Assembly: GCF_024362525.1 (NCBI RefSeq)
Contig: NZ_CP101458.1
Coordinates: forward strand, 1,798,001-1,862,000
DNA: 64,000 bases
Direction of reading: 5' to 3'
From: Natrononativus amylolyticus
Lineage (GTDB): Archaea; Halobacteriota; Halobacteria; Halobacteriales; Natrialbaceae
The notes below the pieces were generated by a model. It was not told the DNA's origin. It worked only from the letters and a program-made list of their open reading frames with translations, and did no database searches. Below, piece after piece: positions 35,976-44,168 of this stretch (positions within the stretch are counted from its first letter, which is position 1; the number at the start of each line of letters is the position of its first letter). The position numbers and the translations under genes were made by a program.

Positions 35976-36776
35976 TCACTCACGATACCGGTTCAGTCGA
36001 GCCTTCAGCCGCTTGGCCGCCTCACCGGCGACCGCGGCGAAGTTCTCGCCGGCATCCTCGCCGGCGAAAATGATCCCCCGCGAGGAGTTGACGAGGCCGA
36101 CACCGTTCGCTAACCCGTACTCGACGGCGGCCTCCGCGTCGCCGCCCTGGGCGCCGACGCCGGGCACGAGGAAGGGGAGGTCGGGGACCTGCTCGCGAAG
36201 CTCCTCGAGCTCTTCCGGTTTGGTCGCGCCGACGACCAGCCCCACGTTGTCGTTCTCGTTCCAGAGGTCCGCGAGCGCGGCGACCCGCTCATAGAGGGGT
36301 TCGCCGGTCTCGAGTTCCAGCTCCTGGAGGTCCGCCCCGCCGGGGTTCGAGGTCCGACAGAGGACGAACACGCCGGCCTCCTCGTTCGCCAGGAACGGCT
36401 GGAGGGAGTCCCGTCCCATGTAGGGGTTGACGGTGATCGCGTCCACCCGCTCCAAGATCTGTGCGTACTGTCGGGTCGTGTTGCCGATGTCGGCTCGCTT
36501 CGCGTCGAGCAGCACCGGAACCCCCTTCCCGTGGGCGTAAGCGATCGTCTCCTCGAGTGCGGCCCAGCCGTCGGAGTCCTCGTAGAACGCCGCGTTGGGC
36601 TTGTAGACGGCGGCGTGCTCGTGGGTCGCGTCGATGATCCGGCGGTTGAACGCCCACCGCGGGAGGTCGTGTTCGCGGAGGTGATCCGGAACGCGCTTCG
36701 GGTCGGGGTCGAGCCCCACCGAGACGACGCTGTCGACCGTGACGATCCGGTCGTGCAGCCGATCGAAGAAGTTCAT
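35976..36776 (-). CDS. pyrF: Orotidine-5'-phosphate decarboxylase
   Basis: A 266-residue enzyme that makes UMP in the last step of pyrimidine synthesis. It belongs to the long PyrF class. VSVGLDPDPKRVP is the N-terminal strand, PVLLDAKRADIGNTTRQYA carries the catalytic Asp-Lys-Asp set (DAKRADI), and FLVPGVGAQGGD and LVNSSRGIIFAG form the phosphate-binding end. All key residues are present. It stands as a single gene here, with no other pyr gene nearby. Confidence 0.96.
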   Translation of the reverse strand: MNFFDRLHDRIVTVDSVVSVGLDPDPKRVPDHLREHDLPRWAFNRRIIDATHEHAAVYKPNAAFYEDSDGWAALEETIAYAHGKGVPVLLDAKRADIGNTTRQYAQILERVDAITVNPYMGRDSLQPFLANEEAGVFVLCRTSNPGGADLQELELETGEPLYERVAALADLWNENDNVGLVVGATKPEELEELREQVPDLPFLVPGVGAQGGDAEAAVEYGLANGVGLVNSSRGIIFAGEDAGENFAAVAGEAAKRLKARLNRYRE

Positions 36777-36890
36777 GGACGGAGTGGCCGCCCGACCGTC
36801 GAAAAACTTGCTATCGGGCGAGGGCTCGAGCGCCCGACGGTGTCCGACTCGACGGGAACGACTCGACTCGCGCGTGGGCGGCGACGACGC

Positions 36891-37592
36891 TCACCCGGCG
36901 ACCGCCGTCCACAGGCGTCGGGCTTCCGGGCGGTTGATCGCCCACCAGGCGGCGGCGCCGCCGGCGCAGCCGACGAACGCGAGCAGCCCGTCGGTCGCCC
37001 CGCCGGTGGCGAGCAGCGCGAGGCCGCCCAGCGCGACGGCGACGACGAACGCCCGTTCCGGTCGCTCGTAGAGGACCGCTCCGGCGGCGAGCAGGAACGC
37101 CGTACCGAACAGTACCGACGCGACGAGGTCCGCGACGTAGTGAACCCCCAGCGCGAGCCTCGAGAAGCCGACGAGCGCGACGACGGCCGCTGCGCCCAGA
37201 AGTCGGCGCTGTCGGGTGGAGACGCTGCCCCAGAGCGCCAGCGCCCCCCAGCAGATCGTCGCGGCCATCGTGTGGCCGCTCGGGAAGCCGTCGCCGTCGC
37301 GGGCCACCGCCTGCAGGGACTCGGGCGGGCGCGAAAAGCCGAACGAGGCCTTCAGAATCAGCGTGAACGCCAGTCCGCCGAGGACGACCGCCAGGACGAA
37401 GCCGGTGCGCCTCGAGAGCGGGCGGTCCGATCCGCTTTTGATCGAGCGGTAGGCGTCGATCGCGGCGTAGGCCAGCAACGCGGCGACGACGAGGAGTTCG
37501 TCCCCGAGGAGCGCGGTCGCCTCGAAGATCGGGACCGACCACTCGGGGATGGTTTCGCGGATCGCGCGCATGATTCCGAGATCTCTGTCCAT
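36891..37592 (-). CDS. PAP2-family membrane phosphatase
   Basis: A 233-residue protein with five to six predicted helices. The three phosphatase motifs are intact: KASFGFSRP, PSGH in DGFPSGHTMAA, and SRLALGVHYVADLVAS. The catalytic His pair is in motifs 2 and 3. It may dephosphorylate lipid or isoprenoid pyrophosphates at the membrane. The start MDRDLGIM is chosen; the frame continues 18 codons upstream without family similarity. Confidence 0.9.
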   Translation of the reverse strand: MDRDLGIMRAIRETIPEWSVPIFEATALLGDELLVVAALLAYAAIDAYRSIKSGSDRPLSRRTGFVLAVVLGGLAFTLILKASFGFSRPPESLQAVARDGDGFPSGHTMAATICWGALALWGSVSTRQRRLLGAAAVVALVGFSRLALGVHYVADLVASVLFGTAFLLAAGAVLYERPERAFVVAVALGGLALLATGGATDGLLAFVGCAGGAAAWWAINRPEARRLWTAVAG

Positions 37593-37737
37593 GGATAGTG
37601 GAACGGCGGCGGCTCGCGGCGATAGCGCGCCGCCGGTCGGTTTCATTCGGATTTCTCCGCCCCGCTCTTATCAGTACTGATCGTTCGTTGTTCCCGTCCT
37701 CGACGGGGCGACCGTCGCTCCGGTCCGTCCGGACCCG

Positions 37738-38991
37738 TCACTCGGACGCGATTCGGTTGACGACCGGACTCGCGGTGACCCCGTGAACGACGACCGAGAG
37801 TAGAATGACGGTGCCGACGATCGCCCAGAGGAGATCGGCGTCGGCGAACGCCGCCTCGTTCAGTCCGTGGGCCAGGTAGTAGAACGAGCCGATACCCCGA
37901 ATCCCGAAGAAGGCGATGGCCCCGCGCTCGCGCCAGTCGATGTCGAACGCGAGCAGCCCCGCGACGCCCGCCAGCGGCCGGACGATGAACAGGATCGCGA
38001 CAGCGGCGAGCGCTCCCTCGAGTGTCAGCGGCGAGAGCAACCCGCCGACGATGGCGCCGCCGAAGAACACCATGATGAACCCCATCGTGATCTGTTCGGC
38101 GAACTCGCTCACCTCGTGGAGCGACTCGTTGTACTCGTGGGAGCGCTCGTAGTCGCGGATCATCACCGCGGCGACGAACACTGCGATGAAGCCGTAGCCG
38201 CCCGCGAGTTCGGTGATTCCGTAGACGATCAGAGTGCCGGCGATCGCCTCGAGGCCCTGCACCGACCGAGCGATCTGGGTCTCGGGTTCCATCGCGAAGA
38301 TCACGCGCGCCGCGAGCCAGCCGAGACCGATCCCGAGCACCGTGCCGGCGACGATCTTGTAGACGACGTCGACGAGCAGCCACTCGCCGACCCAGTTGCC
38401 GGGTGCGAGGCCGACCAGCGCGACGGCGATCGCCAGGTTGGTGAACGGAAAGGCGAGACCGTCGTTGAGGCCGGCTTCCGAGGTGAGAGCGAACCGGACC
38501 TCGTCCTTCCGGCTCTCGCCGTCACCCTCCCCTTCGCTGCCCTCGCTGGGATCTTCGACCTGGACCTCCGACGCCAGAACCGGGTCGGTCGGCGCGATGA
38601 CCGCCCCGAGCAGGATCGCCGTCGGCGCCAGCAGTCCGACGACCCACCAGCCGAGCAGAGCGGCACCGGCGATCGACAGCGGCATCGTGAACGCGAGCAG
38701 CCGCCAGGTCGACGCCCACGCGCGGAGGCCGGGCGGGCGGTCGATCTTCAACCCGACGGCCATCAGCGCGATGATGACGCCGAACTCGGCCAGGCGTTCC
38801 GTCGTGTGTCCCTGCTCGAGCGGATCCGGCGCCGGAATCCCGAACGGAAGACCGAACACCAGCGCGCCGAACCCGACGAAAAAGATCGGCATCGAAATGG
38901 CTCTGTTGCTGACAAATCTTGGGAGCACAGCCACACCGAACAGCGTTATCCCGAGAATAATCAGGATCACGTCGTACGCTTCGAGCGCCAC
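37738..38991 (-). CDS. Cation/proton antiporter, NhaP (CPA1) type
   Basis: A 417-residue transporter with about 12 helices, starting at a GTG (residues VALEAYDVIL). Landmarks are ALMAVGLKIDRPPGLRAW, the Asp of LLGAVIAPTDPVLASEVQV, which matches the ion-binding TDP, SEAGLNDGLAFPFTNLAIA, and the late FFGIRGIGSFYYLAHGLN. These fit the bacterial NhaP/archaeal NhaP1-like exchangers (Na+ or K+ against H+). No regulatory C-terminal domain is present. It is the first of four antiporters in an 8-kb cluster and the only one on the minus strand. Confidence 0.92.
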   Translation of the reverse strand: MALEAYDVILIILGITLFGVAVLPRFVSNRAISMPIFFVGFGALVFGLPFGIPAPDPLEQGHTTERLAEFGVIIALMAVGLKIDRPPGLRAWASTWRLLAFTMPLSIAGAALLGWWVVGLLAPTAILLGAVIAPTDPVLASEVQVEDPSEGSEGEGDGESRKDEVRFALTSEAGLNDGLAFPFTNLAIAVALVGLAPGNWVGEWLLVDVVYKIVAGTVLGIGLGWLAARVIFAMEPETQIARSVQGLEAIAGTLIVYGITELAGGYGFIAVFVAAVMIRDYERSHEYNESLHEVSEFAEQITMGFIMVFFGGAIVGGLLSPLTLEGALAAVAILFIVRPLAGVAGLLAFDIDWRERGAIAFFGIRGIGSFYYLAHGLNEAAFADADLLWAIVGTVILLSVVVHGVTASPVVNRIASE

Positions 38992-39078
38992 GGACGACCT
39001 ACATCGGAGACTGGTAAAAAAGGAGATGTCTACAGTAGCAGGCACAGCACCGTTAGGGACTCGCGTCGAAGAAATCGT

Positions 39079-39696
39079 ATGAGCGATCAGCGTCCGGAGC
39101 CGACCCGCACCGGCGGATCGGTCGGTGGACTCTCGAGGCGGCGCGCCCTCAGGCTGTGTGGCGTCGCGGGCGTCGCCGCCCTCGCCGGCTGCACCGAGGA
39201 CGTCGGCGAGGAGCTGCCGGCGAACACGAAGTGGCCCGTCTCGGAGCTCAAACCCGCGCTTCCGGTCACCGAGAGAACGGACGTACTCGAGGAGCGCATC
39301 GAGGCGATGGCCGAGCGGGAGATCGACGACGTCGACGCGTTCGCGGACGCCTTCGAGGAGTACGCCCTCGAGGTGGAGTCGGTCGAGGAGACCGAGGACG
39401 TGCTGACGATCGAGTACGTCAACACGAAACTGTACGAGGAGGGAAACCTCCACGATATCGGCCCGATCGCCGGGGCGTACGCGGCGCTGGTCGATGCCGG
39501 CCACGGAAGCGACGTCCTGGGTATCACGATCCTCGACGCCGCGCCGGCGTCGTTCGGCTCTGCGTCGATCGACGGGGCGTGGGCCCAGCGATACAACGAG
39601 GACGAACTGACGGCCAAGGAGTACGGTGAACTGGTCGCGGGGACGGTCGAGTCCAAGCGCCACCCACCCGAGGTCGGCGTCTCGCCGGACGAGTGA
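39079..39696 (+). CDS. Tat-exported lipoprotein, unknown
   Basis: A 205-residue protein. The N-terminal signal SRRRALRLCGVAGVAALAGC combines twin arginines with a lipobox Cys at the end (AALAG-C). The mature part is acidic and helical: ELKPALPVTERTDVLEERIE and DDVDAFADAFEEYALEVES. It should be anchored to the outer face of the cell membrane. There is no recognised domain. It lies just before two antiporter genes on the same strand. Confidence 0.85.
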   Translation: MSDQRPEPTRTGGSVGGLSRRRALRLCGVAGVAALAGCTEDVGEELPANTKWPVSELKPALPVTERTDVLEERIEAMAEREIDDVDAFADAFEEYALEVESVEETEDVLTIEYVNTKLYEEGNLHDIGPIAGAYAALVDAGHGSDVLGITILDAAPASFGSASIDGAWAQRYNEDELTAKEYGELVAGTVESKRHPPEVGVSPDE

Positions 39697-39766
39697 TCCG
39701 CGCCGCGGCGATCGTCCCTCGAGCGACCACCACACCCCGAACGGTCGTCTCTGCTGGGAAGCCAAC

Positions 39767-39774
39767 GTATTTAC
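39767..39774 (+). promoter_or_regulatory. TATA box of the first KefB-like antiporter
   Basis: CGTATTTA, about 27 nt before the ATG at 39798 and 44 nt before the antiporter ATG at 39815. The likely transcript start is right at the small upstream ORF. Confidence 0.5.
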
Positions 39775-39797
39775 TTCGCATTCGCAAACCGGCCGGT

Positions 39798-39818
39798 ATG
39801 AGCCGGGGTTCTCGATGA
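39798..39818 (+). CDS. Possible 6-codon leaderless upstream ORF
   Basis: ATG AGC CGG GGT TCT CGA TGA. Its stop overlaps the antiporter start as ATGA (39815-39818). The TATA box at 39767-39774 puts the transcript start almost exactly at this ATG. It could couple initiation at the antiporter to translation of the mini-ORF, but nothing shows that it is translated. Confidence 0.3.
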   Translation: MSRGSR

Positions 39819-41545
39819 GTCAGATCGCCCTCGCCGCCGACTTCGCGATCATCATCGTCGTCGCCACGGTCATCGGCATCGTCGTCCGTCAGCTCGGCCA
39901 GCCGACGATCATCGCCTACATCGCCGCCGGCGTGATCCTCGGGCCGGTGGCGTTCGACATCGTCACCGACGAGGGGCTCGTCTACCTGATGGCCGAACTC
40001 GGCCTCGGGTTTCTCCTCTTCCTGCTCGGGATGAAGATGCGGTTTGCGGACATCCAGGAAATCCTGCGCCCGATCACGAACGTCGCGATCGGACAGACGG
40101 TGCTTCAGACGGCGCTGGCCTTCCTCGTCGCGCTCGCGCTCGGATTCGGGACCATGGAGATCATCGTCATCTCGCTGGCGACGGTGTTCGGCGCGACGCC
40201 GATCATCGTCAAAGTGCTCTCCGATAAGGACGAGATCACTTCGCTGCCCGGCAAGATCGACGTCGGCGTCCTCATCGTCCAGGACATCTACCTCGTCGTC
40301 GTTCTCGCGATGTTCAGCGCCGAATCGCTCGACAACGCGGGAGAAATCTTCGAGACGCTCGCGATCATCTTCTCGTTGATCGCGGTCATCGGCGTCATCT
40401 CGTATCTCTCCTCGAGGTACGTCCTCCCGCGGCTGTTCCGCCAGGTCGCGGACAACAAGGACGTGTTCCTGATAATCGCCATCGCGTGGGCGTTTCTGTT
40501 CATCGCCGTCGCCGAGAGCCAGTTCGACGGCGGGATCGAGATCGGAGCGTTCCTCGCCGGTATCAGCCTTGCACAACTTCCCTACAGCAAGGAACTCGAG
40601 GATCGGATCACGCCGATCACGGACTTCTTCATCCTCGTCTTCTTCGCGAGCATCGGCCTCCAGATCGAAGGCGGTGCGTCGGCACTGTTTTTCTACTGGC
40701 AGGAGGCGATGATCGCCTCGGTGATCCTGATGGTGGGTAACTTCTGGATCATGTTCTACCTCATCGACCGGGAAGGGTTCGGCGTCGAGCCGACGTTCCT
40801 CGCGTCGATCAACATGGTCCAGGTCAGCGAGTTCTCGCTGATCGTCGGCGCGCTCGCTCTCCAACAGGAGTACATCGGCCCCGAAATTTTGGGCTATCTC
40901 ACCCTGATGGCGCTGATGACGATGACCGTCTCGACGTACATCGTCGCCAACAACCACGCGATCTACGACCGGGTCGAGCCGTGGTTCCGCCGGTTCGAGT
41001 CCGAAGACGACCGGGACGCGGAGATCGCCACCTACAGCGACCACGCCATCGCGATCGGCTACGACGAGATCACCGAGCGGGTGCTCCCGATCCTCGCCGA
41101 GCGCTACGACGACGTCGTGGTGATCGACCGCCAGACGAGACACATCGACAAGGCCGGGGACGCCGAGTACGACTACATTTTCGGCGACTTCCGCCACGCC
41201 GAAATTCGCAAGGAGGCGAACCTTTCGGCCGCGAGCTTCGTGTTGAGTTCGAGCGTCGAGCGGGAGGTCAACGAAGAGCTGCTGAAGGAGGTCGGCGAGG
41301 ACGCGGTCGTCTTCGTCGAGTCCGAGCGCATCGCCGACGCCCGCGCCCTCTACGATCGAGGGGCGACGTACGTCATCATGAGCACGCACCTGACCGCCGA
41401 GATGGTCAGCGAGTACCTCGAGCAGTATCTCTCCGACCGCTCGTCGTTCGACGAGACGATCAACGACGACGTCCAGCGGCTCAGGCGGGGCGAGCACGAC
41501 CCGGCGGCCGACATGGTCGGCGACGGGGGTGAGACCGATGGTTGA
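39815..41545 (+). CDS. KefB-like cation/proton antiporter with fused, degenerate TrkA-N domain
   Basis: A 576-residue CPA2 antiporter. Twelve or so helices fill residues 1-385 (AELGLGFLLFLLGMKM, SLATVFGATPIIVKVLSDKDE, LSEFSLIVGALALQQEYIG). A TrkA-N (RCK) domain follows at about 405-530: SDHAIAIGYDEITERVLPIL, VVVIDRQT and DYIFGDFRHAEI. The usual GxGxxG of the domain is GYDEIT, so NAD(H) binding is doubtful. It probably moves K+ or Na+ against protons in response to an altered ligand. The next gene starts 8 nt before its stop. Confidence 0.92.
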   Translation: MSQIALAADFAIIIVVATVIGIVVRQLGQPTIIAYIAAGVILGPVAFDIVTDEGLVYLMAELGLGFLLFLLGMKMRFADIQEILRPITNVAIGQTVLQTALAFLVALALGFGTMEIIVISLATVFGATPIIVKVLSDKDEITSLPGKIDVGVLIVQDIYLVVVLAMFSAESLDNAGEIFETLAIIFSLIAVIGVISYLSSRYVLPRLFRQVADNKDVFLIIAIAWAFLFIAVAESQFDGGIEIGAFLAGISLAQLPYSKELEDRITPITDFFILVFFASIGLQIEGGASALFFYWQEAMIASVILMVGNFWIMFYLIDREGFGVEPTFLASINMVQVSEFSLIVGALALQQEYIGPEILGYLTLMALMTMTVSTYIVANNHAIYDRVEPWFRRFESEDDRDAEIATYSDHAIAIGYDEITERVLPILAERYDDVVVIDRQTRHIDKAGDAEYDYIFGDFRHAEIRKEANLSAASFVLSSSVEREVNEELLKEVGEDAVVFVESERIADARALYDRGATYVIMSTHLTAEMVSEYLEQYLSDRSSFDETINDDVQRLRRGEHDPAADMVGDGGETDG

Positions 41546-43238
41546 GGCGCTCATCGTCGACCTCGGGCTCATCTTCGTCGCCGCTGGCGCGCTGTTGCTG
41601 GTCGCGAACCAGTTTCGGCTCCCGACGGTGCCGTTCTACCTCCTCGCCGGGATCGCCATCGGCTGGACGATCGGAACCGACGACCTCCTGGTGTTGGCAC
41701 AGTGGGGGATCGCCTTCCTCGTGTTCGTCTTCGGTATCCGTCTCGACCTGGGCGACATCTCGTCGGTTCTCAGAGACGGTGAAGTCGCCGCCATCACGCA
41801 GCTGCTCGTCGTCGCTCCGGTCGCGTTCGGCGTCGGCTACCTGTTCGCGGAGCTCTACGGCTTCGCCGACCCCCTGCGAAACGCGATCTACTTCGCCGCG
41901 GCCGTCACCCTGAGCTCGACCATCGTCGGCGCCGGGCTGCTCGAAACCGAGATCCGCGACAACCTCGTCCACGGCCGCCTCGCCTCCTCGATCCACTTCT
42001 TCGACGACCTCGTCGCGATCGGGCTCGTTCTGATCCTGAGCACGGAGGCGCTGACCGGCGACGCGGTCGCCGCAAAGATCGGCTACGGCGTCCTGTTGCT
42101 CCTCGCTGCCGTCGTGATCTACCGTCACGGCTTCCCGCTGCTGGTACGCGCAACCGACGGCTCCGACGAACTCGTCCTGATGGGGAGCGTTTCGATCCTC
42201 GTCGCCTTCCTCGCCGCGGCGGAGTACCTCGGCATCTCGATCGTCGTCGGCGCGTTCGCCGCCGGCGTCGCCATCAGAAACGACGAAACGCAGTCCCTCT
42301 CGGTTCGCAACGGGATCGACTCGATCCGGGACTTCTTCGTCACGATCTTCTTCGTCACGATCGGGGCGCTGGTCTCGATCCCCACGCTCGAGATGGCGAC
42401 CATCGCGCTCGCGCTCGTCGCGCTCGTGGTGCTCGTCAACCCGGTCGTCCTGCTGCTGGCGTTCGTCTACGAGGGGTACGACACGCGAACGGCGTTCCTC
42501 GCGACCTCCGGGCTCAACCAGGTCAGCGAGTTCTCGCTCATCATCGCGATTCAGGCGGTGATCGTGACCGAGACCATCGCGGAACCGATGTTCGACGCGA
42601 TCATCCTCGCTGCGGCGGTGACGATGCTGCTCACCGCGTTCGTCCGGCGGCGCGAGGACGAGTTCTACGCGACGATCGTGTCGCGATTCTTCACCGAGCA
42701 GCGAACCCGGAAGGTCGACGAGGGAAGCCGCGTCGACGACGACCTCACCGATCACGTGATCGTCCTCGGCTACGGCCGACAGGGTCGGCGCCTCGTCGAG
42801 ACGCTCGAGGACTTAGACCAGCCGTACGTCGTCGTCGAGAACGACCCGGTGTTTCACGACCGACTCGAGGCCGAGTGTCAGCAGTACGTCTTCGGCGACG
42901 CCATGTCCGCCTACCCCTGGGAGAAGGCGCGCGTCGCGGACGCAGCGCTCGTGGTCTCGACGGTCGACCACCGCCCGGTTTCGGAGTTCGTGCTCGAACT
43001 CGAGACGGACGCGGACGTCATCCTCCGATCGGACGACGTCGAGGAAGCCGAGGCGCTCCTCGAGGCGGGTGCGACGTACGTTACCGTTCCCGACATCCTT
43101 GCCGGCGAACAGCTGGTCGAGGTTATCGAGACGTTGCTCGAAGACGACACGGGACGGACCGACCTCAGAGCGGACCACCTCGACCGACTGGCCGAACTCG
43201 AGCGCTACGGATTCGCGACCCAGCGCGAGCGGTACTGA
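41538..43238 (+). CDS. KefB-like cation/proton antiporter with intact TrkA-N domain
   Basis: A 566-residue CPA2 antiporter coupled to the previous one by an 8-nt overlap. The membrane part includes IAFLVFVFGIRLDLGDIS, AVTLSSTIVGAGLLE and GLNQVSEFSLIIAIQAVI. The C-terminal TrkA-N domain is complete: DHVIVLGYGRQGRRLVETL with the nucleotide loop, YVVVENDP, QYVFGDAMS, then DAALVVSTVD. It is the normal counterpart of the degenerate domain upstream. The start MVEALIVDLG is preferred to a GTG three codons earlier. Confidence 0.93.
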   Translation: MVEALIVDLGLIFVAAGALLLVANQFRLPTVPFYLLAGIAIGWTIGTDDLLVLAQWGIAFLVFVFGIRLDLGDISSVLRDGEVAAITQLLVVAPVAFGVGYLFAELYGFADPLRNAIYFAAAVTLSSTIVGAGLLETEIRDNLVHGRLASSIHFFDDLVAIGLVLILSTEALTGDAVAAKIGYGVLLLLAAVVIYRHGFPLLVRATDGSDELVLMGSVSILVAFLAAAEYLGISIVVGAFAAGVAIRNDETQSLSVRNGIDSIRDFFVTIFFVTIGALVSIPTLEMATIALALVALVVLVNPVVLLLAFVYEGYDTRTAFLATSGLNQVSEFSLIIAIQAVIVTETIAEPMFDAIILAAAVTMLLTAFVRRREDEFYATIVSRFFTEQRTRKVDEGSRVDDDLTDHVIVLGYGRQGRRLVETLEDLDQPYVVVENDPVFHDRLEAECQQYVFGDAMSAYPWEKARVADAALVVSTVDHRPVSEFVLELETDADVILRSDDVEEAEALLEAGATYVTVPDILAGEQLVEVIETLLEDDTGRTDLRADHLDRLAELERYGFATQRERY

Positions 43239-43315
43239 CGGTTCGCCGTCGGTCACCTCGCGCAGCTCCGCCGCCGAGAGCCGCACAGCGTCGCGAACGC
43301 TCCGAGGTCGCCCCC

Positions 43316-43510
43316 TTAGAACGGCCCGTCGAAGTACTCGTGGACGGCGATAACGATCGCGAGGCCGAGGAGCAGCAACGGTCCGGACACAATCGCCGGG
43401 AGGTCGATCGCGGCGGCCAGTCCGAGCGCGCCAGCGATCGCGAGCAGGACGCCGACGGCGTACAGACCCAGATTTCGGGCGAGACGCACCGGTTCGACTG
43501 CCTCGAGCAT
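43316..43510 (-). CDS. Small two-helix membrane protein
   Basis: A 64-residue protein with two hydrophobic stretches, LYAVGVLLAIAGALGLAAAI and SGPLLLLGLAIVIAVHEYF. There is no recognised family. It lies convergent with the antiporter gene inside the ion-transport cluster and could be a small accessory, but that is only position. Confidence 0.6.
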   Translation of the reverse strand: MLEAVEPVRLARNLGLYAVGVLLAIAGALGLAAAIDLPAIVSGPLLLLGLAIVIAVHEYFDGPF

Positions 43511-43608
43511 GGGGTATAGCTACCGTCGCGACGACCGGCCGGAAAGAGCTACCGATGTCGGCGGGTTCGCGTCGTCAACCGCCGCGCCGAGACGGATCCG
43601 GAGCGACG

Positions 43609-43618
43609 TATTTTATTA
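43609..43618 (+). promoter_or_regulatory. TATA box of the KhtT/KhtU-like pair
   Basis: TATTTTATTA, centred 29 nt before the ATG at 43642, is a strong TATA match and points to a short leader of about 2 nt. Confidence 0.6.
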
Positions 43619-43641
43619 GCGGCCGGAGACGACGATGAGAT

Positions 43642-44133
43642 ATGACTATTTACGAAAGCGACCTCCCCGGCGTCGGGAAGAAGTACGAGGTCGAACTCGA
43701 GGGTGACGAACGGCTGGTGATCGTCACGCACAACACGGGCAAGCGCGAGGTGTTCTTGAAACCGACCGAGAACGCGGACTCGGACAAGCTATTCGAACTG
43801 CCGGATCGGCTCGCCCGAACGGTGGGAACGATCCTCGAGGGTGCGTACTTCCAGCCGGTTCAGACCGATCGCGTGGAGACGATGCTCTCCGACGAGACGT
43901 CCATCGAGTGGTTCAGCGTCTCTCGAGACTCCGAACTCGCCGGAAAAAGCCTCGCAGAAGCGGACGTTCGCAGCCGGGTCGGCGTCTCGGTCGTCGCGAT
44001 TCAGCGCGACGACGACGTGATCGCACCACCGGAGCCCCAAACCGTCATCGAGCCCGGCGACACGCTCGTGATCGTCGGCGACCAGGACGACTGCAAAGCG
44101 TTCGAGACGCTGTTGAGTGGAAAGGGCCAGTGA
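43642..44133 (+). CDS. KhtT-like TrkA-C regulatory subunit
   Basis: A 163-residue cytosolic protein. The N-terminal part MTIYESDLPGVGKKYEVELE matches KhtT (YhaT) proteins. The C-terminal half is a TrkA-C/RCK-C domain: EWFSVSRDSELAGKSLAEAD and VIEPGDTLVIVGDQDDCKAFETLL. In Bacillus, KhtT regulates the K+/H+ antiporter KhtU, and its ligand is probably c-di-AMP or protons. Here the antiporter gene follows directly. Confidence 0.88.
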   Translation: MTIYESDLPGVGKKYEVELEGDERLVIVTHNTGKREVFLKPTENADSDKLFELPDRLARTVGTILEGAYFQPVQTDRVETMLSDETSIEWFSVSRDSELAGKSLAEADVRSRVGVSVVAIQRDDDVIAPPEPQTVIEPGDTLVIVGDQDDCKAFETLLSGKGQ

Positions 44134-44154
44134 TCGCCCGATGATGCGTCAACA

Positions 44155-44160
44155 GGAGGT
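44155..44160 (+). promoter_or_regulatory. Shine-Dalgarno site deciding the GTG start of the KhtU-like antiporter
   Basis: GGAGGT with an 8-nt gap before the GTG at 44169. It supports this GTG over downstream starts. Confidence 0.6.
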
Positions 44161-44168
44161 GGACGCGA

